DNA of 10,990 bases from JACDAN01 sp035697545. GTDB lineage: Bacteria > Actinomycetota > Thermoleophilia > Gaiellales > Gaiellaceae. The notes beneath the pieces are model-generated. The model searched no databases. It had not been told where the DNA came from and was given only the letters and a program-made list of their open reading frames with translations. Shown here piece after piece: positions 6,700 through 10,990 of this stretch (position 1 is its first letter; every line of letters begins with the position of its first letter). The stretch is from NCBI GenBank assembly GCA_035697545.1, contig DASSCT010000195.1, positions 1 through 10,990 on the forward strand, in the 5' to 3' direction. Position numbers and translations under genes: made by a program.

Positions 6700-7331
6700 T
6701 GGCCCGCGACAGCGCGGCGGCCCGCGTCAAGGAGGGCTACACGACGGGGGCTCGCCGGGTGGCGAGCCGTGCGATCGTCGGCCTCACCCGCACAAGGATC
6801 ACGCCCGACGCCCTCACGGCGCTTGGCCTCTCGATCTGCGCCGTCGCCGCGGTCGCCGTCTACTTCGAATACCGAAACGAGATCCTCTGGTACTGGACCG
6901 GCGCAATCCTCTTCTGGGCCGGCTCGCTGCTCGATGTCCTCGACGGCGCGCTCGCACGCCAGAGCGGCAAGGGCACGCCGTTCGGCGCCTTCCTCGACTC
7001 GACCACCGACCGGCTCGGCGAGGCCATCATGCTCGGCGCGATCGGCCTCGTTTTCTCACGCCATGGGAACGAAGTCGCTCTGGCCGCGGTCTTCGCAGCG
7101 ATGGCCGGTTCCTTCCTGGTCAGCTACACGCGCGCCCGGGCCGAGGCGCTCTCCCTCAAGGGCGACGTCGGCATCGGCAGCCGGGCAGAGCGTGTCTTCG
7201 TGATCGTCAGCGGGCTCTTTCTCGCGCCCTGGGGCCTCTTGCCCTGGGCCGTGTACCTGCTGAACGTCACGGCCTGGCTGACGGTCGTCCAGCGCATCAT
7301 TTACGTACGCCGCCAACTGCGGAACGGCTGA
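6699..7331 (+). CDS. CDP-alcohol phosphatidyltransferase, probable phosphatidylinositol-phosphate synthase
   Basis: This membrane enzyme joins CDP-diacylglycerol to an alcohol phosphate acceptor. The 210-residue product carries the full family signature D79xxD82G83xxA86R87 ... G96xxxD100xxxD104, which binds the two metal ions. A block further on, SYTRARAEALSLKGDVGIGSRAER (142-165), resembles the inositol-phosphate-binding region of actinobacterial PIP synthases. Together with the adjacent inositol-phosphate synthase gene this makes PIP synthase more likely than PGP or cardiolipin synthase. I chose the GTG at 6699, which overlaps the preceding TAG by one base; the open frame runs 45 codons further upstream through the PAP2 gene but in a low-quality Arg-rich shadow. 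Five to six helices are predicted, and the RRQLRNG C terminus is basic. Confidence 0.87.
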   Translation: MARDSAAARVKEGYTTGARRVASRAIVGLTRTRITPDALTALGLSICAVAAVAVYFEYRNEILWYWTGAILFWAGSLLDVLDGALARQSGKGTPFGAFLDSTTDRLGEAIMLGAIGLVFSRHGNEVALAAVFAAMAGSFLVSYTRARAEALSLKGDVGIGSRAERVFVIVSGLFLAPWGLLPWAVYLLNVTAWLTVVQRIIYVRRQLRNG

Positions 7332-7335
7332 CAGG

Positions 7336-7341
7336 TATAGT
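7336..7341 (+). promoter_or_regulatory. -10 element of the RHH/inositol-phosphate-synthase gene
   Basis: TATAGT, a one-mismatch fit to TATAAT, begins five bases after the preceding stop codon and ends nine bases before the TTG start. The predicted transcript start is near 7348, giving a leader of about three bases. It abuts the palindrome at 7342-7363. Confidence 0.6.
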
Positions 7342-7363
7342 TGCTAGCACTTGAGTGCTAGCA
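7342..7363 (+). promoter_or_regulatory. Palindromic operator candidate over the start of the RHH/inositol-phosphate-synthase gene
   Basis: The 20-base core GCTAGCACTTGAGTGCTAGC (7343-7362) is a perfect inverted repeat apart from its central two bases; one more T/A pair on each side gives 10-bp arms. It begins immediately after the -10 box, covers the predicted transcription start and contains the TTG start codon, an ideal place for repression. The first domains of the encoded protein are RHH DNA-binding domains, so autorepression is the natural hypothesis. The arms share TAGCACT/AGTGCTA with CIRCE, but the nine-base CIRCE spacer is missing. Confidence 0.65.
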
Positions 7364-8814
7364 GTACAGGCGTCCTCGTCCGCATGCCGGGCGAGTTGAA
7401 GGAACGACTGGCCGCCGAAGTCACCAGAGCAGGCCGCGGTCTGAACGACATCGCCGTCGGGATCCTCGCCGACCGCTTCGCCGTCCCGTTCGAGCCCAGC
7501 GGCCGCAAGGGCACGCCTCCGAAGGGGAGAGGCGACGTGCTGTTGCGCATGCCCTCGGCGCTCAAGGACAAGCTCCAGAAGCGGGCCGCCGAGCGCGGAC
7601 GCCGCACCAACGACCTGATCGTCGAGATCCTGGCCGAGCGGCTCGGTGTTGCCGGCTCCGGCTCGAGAAAGGAACGCATGCCAACCACAAACGGAAGCTC
7701 GCCCCGCAGCGAGGACCGCGTCCGAGTCGCAATCGTCGGCGTCGGTAACTGCGCGAACTCGCTGGTTCAGGGCGTCGAGTACTACAAGGAGGCGCCGGCC
7801 GACGAGTTCGTTCCCGGGCTGATGCACGTCGGCCTCGGCGGATATCACGTGAGTGATATCGAATTCACCGCAGCCTTCGACGTCACCACCGACAAGGTCG
7901 GCAAGGACCTCGCCGATGCGATCTGGGCGAGGCCGAACGACACGTACCGCTTCGCCGACGTCCCCAAGACGGGCGTCAAGGTCTCGCGCGGCATGACACA
8001 CGACGGCATCGGCAAGTACCTCTCCGAGGTGGTCGAGAAGGCCCCGGGCGACACGGACGACGTGGTTCGGATCCTCCAGGAAACCGGTACCGACGTGGTC
8101 GTCAACTTCCTCCCCGTCGGCTCGGAGGAAGCGACGAAGTGGTACGCCGAGCAGGTCTTGAATGCCGGGTGCGCGCTGGTCAACTGCATGCCGGTCTTCA
8201 TCGCCAAGGGCGGCTACTTCCAGAAGCAGTTCGAGGAGCGGGGCCTCCCGATCATCGGCGACGACATCAAGTCGCAGGTCGGCGCCACGATCACGCACCG
8301 CGCGCTGACGCAGATCTTCCGCGACCGCGGCGTCCGCCTCGACCGCACGATGCAGCTCAACGTCGGAGGCAACTCCGACTTCCTGAACATGCTCGAACGG
8401 GACCGGCTGGAGTCGAAGAAGATCTCGAAGACGACCGCGGTCACCTCCGTGCTCGACTACGACCTCGGCGCGGAGAACGTCCATGTCGGGCCCTCGGACT
8501 ACGTCCCCTGGCTGACCGACCGCAAGTGGGCCTACATCCGGATGGAAGGGACGACCTTCGGAAACGTCCCCCTCAACCTGGAGCTCAAGCTCGAGGTCTG
8601 GGACTCGCCGAACTCGGCCGGAATCGTCATCGACGCCGTCCGGCTGGCGAAGCTTGCGCTCAACAATGGCATCTCCGGCGCGCTGGAGGCGCCGAGCGCC
8701 TACCTGATGAAGTCGCCGCCGAAGCAGATCCCGGATGCCGAGGCCCGGGATGCGGTCGAGCGCTTCATCGCGCAGAACGCGCGGAAGAAGTCGCGCGCCA
8801 AGGCGAAGGCGTAA
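7351..8814 (+). CDS. Tandem ribbon-helix-helix / myo-inositol-1-phosphate synthase fusion protein
   Basis: The C-terminal 365 residues are an inositol-3-phosphate synthase, which makes L-myo-inositol-1-phosphate from glucose-6-phosphate with NAD. It shows the Rossmann segment VRVAIVGVGNCANSLVQG (124-141), YHVSDIEF (165-172), GDDIKSQVGATITHRAL (303-319), LNVGGNSDFLNM (336-347), the lysine-rich SKKISKTTAV (355-364), and GPSDYVPW. Before it lie two Arc/CopG-like RHH units, GVLVRMPGELKERL... (7-46) and DVLLRMPSALKDKL... (62-100), each with a beta strand, a first helix and the RxxNDxxxxILAxR second helix. The linkers are short and polar (47-61, 101-122). Free actinobacterial synthases are about 360-370 residues, so this ORF is longer by the RHH pair. 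TTG at 7351 is the only start that keeps the first beta strand: TAG lies two codons upstream and ATG at 7384 would cut it. An internal ATG at 7678 with a ribosome site could yield the enzyme alone. Confidence 0.9.
   Translation: MSASSTGVLVRMPGELKERLAAEVTRAGRGLNDIAVGILADRFAVPFEPSGRKGTPPKGRGDVLLRMPSALKDKLQKRAAERGRRTNDLIVEILAERLGVAGSGSRKERMPTTNGSSPRSEDRVRVAIVGVGNCANSLVQGVEYYKEAPADEFVPGLMHVGLGGYHVSDIEFTAAFDVTTDKVGKDLADAIWARPNDTYRFADVPKTGVKVSRGMTHDGIGKYLSEVVEKAPGDTDDVVRILQETGTDVVVNFLPVGSEEATKWYAEQVLNAGCALVNCMPVFIAKGGYFQKQFEERGLPIIGDDIKSQVGATITHRALTQIFRDRGVRLDRTMQLNVGGNSDFLNMLERDRLESKKISKTTAVTSVLDYDLGAENVHVGPSDYVPWLTDRKWAYIRMEGTTFGNVPLNLELKLEVWDSPNSAGIVIDAVRLAKLALNNGISGALEAPSAYLMKSPPKQIPDAEARDAVERFIAQNARKKSRAKAKA
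7668..7673 (+). promoter_or_regulatory. Internal Shine-Dalgarno-like site before the in-frame ATG at 7678
   Basis: AAAGGA stands four bases before an ATG (codon 110 of the fusion) placed between the RHH pair and the synthase. Initiation here would give a 378-residue protein, the normal size of the stand-alone enzyme. It may be a chance match within the linker. Confidence 0.4.
7841..7860 (+). promoter_or_regulatory. Second palindrome, inside the inositol-phosphate-synthase gene, matching the start-site operator
   Basis: GATATCACGTGAGTGATATC has perfect 8-bp arms around GTGA. It equals the operator core at 7343-7362 at 15 of 20 positions, and the differences are symmetrical; the shared form is GMTAKCACKTGAGTGMTAKC. 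The centres lie 498 bp apart. The stretch encodes the conserved YHVSDI of the enzyme, so part of the match to coding sequence is forced, but the tyrosine uses TAT while the other ten tyrosines of the ORF use TAC. Confidence 0.55.
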
Positions 8815-8822
8815 CGTCGTTC

Positions 8823-8853
8823 GTCGAGGGCCGGCGGGAAGCCGGCCCTCGAC
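8823..8853 (+). terminator. Strong GC-rich hairpin after the inositol-phosphate-synthase gene
   Basis: Arms 8823-8835 and 8841-8853 form a perfect 13-bp stem with loop GGGAA, starting eight bases after the stop codon. There is no run of T after it, so it is a U-tract-less terminator, common in high-GC actinobacteria, or an mRNA 3'-end stabiliser. Confidence 0.7.
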
Positions 8854-8908
8854 TAGTGCCCCATCCAGCAATACATGCCGGCTGCGGCATTACTGGACGG
8901 GGCACTAG
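8853..8908. repeat. Imperfect palindromic element between the synthase and GT-PHP genes
   Basis: CTAGTGCCCC (8853-8862) pairs with GGGGCACTAG (8899-8908). The stem continues inward to CATGCCG/CGGCATT with two mismatches and a four-base ACAT bulge, around loop GCTG (8881-8884). It directly follows the terminator stem, sharing base 8853. The inner element is bounded by TA on both sides (8854-8855 and 8906-8907), like a TA-target miniature element. It may equally be a second terminator or a bidirectional fold. Confidence 0.6.
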
Positions 8909-8911
8909 ACG

Positions 8912-8917
8912 TACACT
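8912..8917 (+). promoter_or_regulatory. -10 element of the GT-PHP gene
   Basis: TACACT, eight bases, then GTG at 8926. The predicted transcript starts about two bases before the gene, so it is essentially leaderless. Any -35 box would fall inside the right arm of the palindromic element at 8885-8907. Confidence 0.5.
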
Positions 8918-8925
8918 CGAACCCC

Positions 8926-10659
8926 GTGGGTCTCCGGATCTGCCTCGTCACGCCCTTTTCCTGGTCGCAGCCGCATGACGTGAACGAGCACGTCGCGGGG
9001 GCGGCCGGCGCGCTGCGCGACCTCGGCCACGAGGTCACCGTCCTCGCCCCCTCCAACCGGGCCGCGGACCTGCTCGCCGGCCGGCGAGCGCTGCAGGACG
9101 GCGCACGGCCAGACGTGATCGCGCTCGGCCCCGCCGTGCCGATCTCGCGGCGGAGCCGAATCGGATTGCCGGTCGGCGTCCGGGCGAATCTGGCGCTCGC
9201 GCTCGCGCGGGGCGACTTCGACGTCGTCCACGGCTTCGAGCCCGGCCTGCCGAGCCTCTCCTACCTGGCGCTGCGCGACACGCGCTCGCTCGCCGTCGCA
9301 ACGTTCTTCTCGCCCGATCGCCTCGGCTACCCGCCGGGCCGCGCGCAGCGCAAGCGTCTTCTCGCGCGCGTCGACGCGCTGCTCGCCACTTCTACCGAGA
9401 CCGCCGCGGCGGCGAATGACCGCTTCCCGGGCGAGTACCACGTCGTGCCGCTCGGCGTCGACACGAGCCTCTTCGCCGCTGGGGACAAGCGCAAGCTATC
9501 CGTCTGCGAATGGCGGGTTGGCGAGCGCCCGTTGACGCGCGCCGTGATCTCGGTCTTCAAGGAGCTGCCCGACTGGGAGCTCATCCTGCTGCGAACGAAA
9601 CCGCTGTCGGGAAGACCGTCGATTCCACCTTCGCTGCGGGGTCGTGTCCGCGTCCGAACTGCCGTCTCCGGCGCCGCCCGGGCGCCGCTCCTCGAGGAGT
9701 CCCAGATCTTCGTCCCCGGCATGAGCGGGCTCGCGCGTCTCGAGCTGGAGGCTCGGGCAGCGGGCAACGCGGTCGCAGCGCCGCCCGGAGTCGCGGAGCA
9801 GCCGGCCCTCGCCGCCGCCCAGCTTGCCCGCCTGGCCGAGAACGACGAGCTGCGCTCGAGCGCCCAGGAGGAGTCGCGCCGACTTGCCGAGACCCAGAGC
9901 TTCGCGGAGCTCGGTAGCCGGTTGGACGAGCTCTACGGAGGACTGTCGGGCCGGCGACGCGCGAGGTCGAAGGCACACGATCCGCTGTCCAACCGGCCGT
10001 GGATCGTCTGTGACCTCCACATGCACACGTTGTGGTCACACGATTGCCTCGTCGAGCCTGCGGAGCTGCTCGACCACGCCGAGGAGGAGGGGCTCGGCGC
10101 GATCGCGGTCACGGACCACAACGCCTTCGGAGGCGCGCTCGAGGCCGTCGAGCTGGGCCGCGATCGGCCGTTGACGGTGATTCCCGGTGAAGAGATCAAG
10201 ACCGCCGGCCAAGGCGAGGTCATCGGCCTCTATCTGCAACAAGAGATCCCGCGCGGGCTCTCGTTCGGCGACACGATCGCGGCGATCCGCGAGCAGGGCG
10301 GCCTTGTCTACCTCCCACATCCATTCGACCGCATGCACTCGATCCCGGACGCCGCGACCCTGCACAAGCACCTAGCCGACATCGACGTGTTCGAGGTGTA
10401 CAACGCGCGGCTCCTCTTCGAGCAGTACAACGACGAGGCGCTGCGCTTCGCACGCAAGTACAACCTGACCATGGGAGCCGGGTCCGACGCGCACGTGTTG
10501 CAGGGGCTCGGGACGGGCGGCCTGCGCATGCGGGCGTTCCGCGATCCAGAGGAGTTCCTGGTCAGCCTGCGCTCGGCGGAAATCCTCCGGCGGCCGCGCT
10601 CGCTCGCGTACCTGCAGGCACTGAAGTGGAAGGCCCAGGTCAAGGAAAGGGTCCGCTAG
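8926..10659 (+). CDS. GT4-like glycosyltransferase domain fused to a PHP phosphoesterase domain
   Basis: The 577-residue product has two parts. Residues 1-345 look like a GT-B glycosyltransferase of family 4: GLRICLVTPFSW at the N terminus, EPGLPSLSYLAL (105-116), ATFFSPDR, VVPLGVDTSLF (173-183) and LELEARAAG (272-280). The usual catalytic signals are weak: the Arg-Lys motif reads WRVGERPL (196-203; Lys replaced by Pro) and the first Glu of EX7E is Ser267. Residues 360-545 are a PHP domain with its metal ligands intact: DLHMH (363-367), TDHN (396-399), PGEE (420-423), LPHPFD (463-468) and GSDAH (519-523). PHP domains hydrolyse phosphoesters. I prefer the GTG at 8926 over the ATG at 8875, which lies inside the palindromic element and adds 17 unrelated residues. 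By position it may act on inositol lipids or their sugar derivatives; substrate unknown. Confidence 0.88.
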   Translation: MGLRICLVTPFSWSQPHDVNEHVAGAAGALRDLGHEVTVLAPSNRAADLLAGRRALQDGARPDVIALGPAVPISRRSRIGLPVGVRANLALALARGDFDVVHGFEPGLPSLSYLALRDTRSLAVATFFSPDRLGYPPGRAQRKRLLARVDALLATSTETAAAANDRFPGEYHVVPLGVDTSLFAAGDKRKLSVCEWRVGERPLTRAVISVFKELPDWELILLRTKPLSGRPSIPPSLRGRVRVRTAVSGAARAPLLEESQIFVPGMSGLARLELEARAAGNAVAAPPGVAEQPALAAAQLARLAENDELRSSAQEESRRLAETQSFAELGSRLDELYGGLSGRRRARSKAHDPLSNRPWIVCDLHMHTLWSHDCLVEPAELLDHAEEEGLGAIAVTDHNAFGGALEAVELGRDRPLTVIPGEEIKTAGQGEVIGLYLQQEIPRGLSFGDTIAAIREQGGLVYLPHPFDRMHSIPDAATLHKHLADIDVFEVYNARLLFEQYNDEALRFARKYNLTMGAGSDAHVLQGLGTGGLRMRAFRDPEEFLVSLRSAEILRRPRSLAYLQALKWKAQVKERVR

Positions 10660-10664
10660 AGGAG
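10659..10664 (+). promoter_or_regulatory. Shine-Dalgarno site of the uracil-DNA-glycosylase-like gene
   Basis: GAGGAG begins on the last base of the GT-PHP stop codon and ends nine bases before the ATG at 10674. It indicates that this gene is translated from the GT-PHP transcript. Confidence 0.75.
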
Positions 10665-10673
10665 AACCAGTCC

Positions 10674-10990
10674 ATGCCGCCTGTGCCAGTGCCCACCGAC
10701 GAGATCCACGAGCGCTACCTCAAGAAGGCGATCACGGAGATCAACGATCTCGGTGATGAAATCAGGCGTTCGGACGAGGCCAGGGTGCCGGCGCTCGGGT
10801 CAGGTCACCCGCTCGCGGACATCCTGCTGCTCAAGTTCCGGCCGCAGCACTCGGAGATCCAGGAGGGCGTGGCCTTCTACGGACGCGCGGGTCAGGCGAT
10901 CCTCAAGTCCCTCCAGCGCCTCCACGTCGACCCGATGGCCGTGTACGGCACGAATTGCTTCAAGTTCGACGGCGGCGACGAGGAGCAGGC
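10674..10990 (+). CDS. Uracil-DNA glycosylase superfamily protein (N-terminal part, cut by window edge)
   Basis: These enzymes remove uracil or related bases from DNA, or act on other bases. The first 105 codons are present. FYGRAGQAILKSLQRL (68-83) is the equivalent of the family-4 segment FxGRAGqxL, and VYGTNCFKF (90-98) the following strand. ALGSGHPLADILLLKF (40-55) stands where the catalytic strand begins, but the canonical GEAPGxxED loop reads FRPQHSEIQEG. The N terminus lacks the CxxC iron-sulfur pair usual in family 4. It may therefore be a divergent or inactive member. It lies 14 bases after the GT-PHP gene and is likely in the same operon, though a functional link to lipids is not evident. 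Confidence 0.72.
   Translation, partial: MPPVPVPTDEIHERYLKKAITEINDLGDEIRRSDEARVPALGSGHPLADILLLKFRPQHSEIQEGVAFYGRAGQAILKSLQRLHVDPMAVYGTNCFKFDGGDEEQ

Noticed and set aside
7343..7362. CIRCE element (HrcA operator) at the RHH-synthase start
   Set aside because: The half-sites resemble TAGCACT/AGTGCTA, but CIRCE has a nine-base spacer and here the arms almost touch. The gene is not a chaperone gene.
8875..8925. Upstream ATG start for the GT-PHP gene at 8875
   Set aside because: It lies inside the palindromic element and before the predicted transcription start, and the added 17 residues do not resemble a GT4 N terminus.
1..10990. tRNA or rRNA genes, CRISPR arrays, transposase genes
   Set aside because: Looked for by eye on both strands; no cloverleaf ends, repeat-spacer pattern or transposase motifs were seen.

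Overview
The window is about 11 kb of high-GC, gene-dense chromosomal DNA. Genes for L-myo-inositol-1-phosphate synthase and an actinobacterial-type phosphatidylinositol-phosphate synthase, the GC-rich codon use and the many apparently leaderless GTG-started genes point to Actinomycetota. A deep branch such as Thermoleophilia (Gaiella/Solirubrobacter relatives) is my best guess. That guess is inference, not shown by a marker gene, and DnaK carries an insert that mycobacterial DnaK lacks.

Layout. (1) 1-2052, minus strand: dnaK followed by the first 46 codons of grpE, joined by a TAATG overlap. (2) 2151-3744, plus strand: an M29-type metallo-aminopeptidase overlapped by a GrpB/UPF0157 protein. 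(3) 3689-4582, minus strand: a ten-helix EamA/DMT transporter, convergent with and overlapping the GrpB gene. (4) 4583-4895: a 313-bp gap with promoters at both ends and a possible 46-residue acidic ORF on the minus strand. (5) 4896-5885: moaA (molybdopterin synthesis). (6) 5953-10659, plus strand: a probable inositol-phospholipid cluster made of a PAP2/AUR1-type membrane phosphatase/transferase, a CDP-alcohol phosphatidyltransferase (PIP synthase type), a myo-inositol-1-phosphate synthase with two ribbon-helix-helix (RHH) DNA-binding domains at its N terminus, and a GT4-like glycosyltransferase fused to a PHP phosphoesterase domain. (7) 10674-end: the start of a uracil-DNA-glycosylase-superfamily gene.

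How region 6 may work: the synthase makes inositol-1-phosphate from glucose-6-phosphate, the CDP-alcohol enzyme couples it to CDP-diacylglycerol to give phosphatidylinositol phosphate, the PAP2 protein could remove or transfer the phosphate, and the GT/PHP protein could glycosylate or trim the headgroup.

The most striking observation is a candidate self-regulating biosynthetic enzyme. The tandem-RHH/inositol-phosphate-synthase ORF starts inside a near-perfect palindrome lying on its own predicted transcription start. A second palindrome matching the first at 15 of 20 positions lies about 498 bp downstream inside the same gene, where it coincides with the only TAT among the gene's 11 tyrosine codons. 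Other points are a run of TAnnnT-N6-GTG leaderless starts, two back-to-back hairpins between the synthase and GT genes (the second looks like a small TA-flanked palindromic element), and a GT domain whose catalytic motifs look degraded while the fused PHP metal site is intact.
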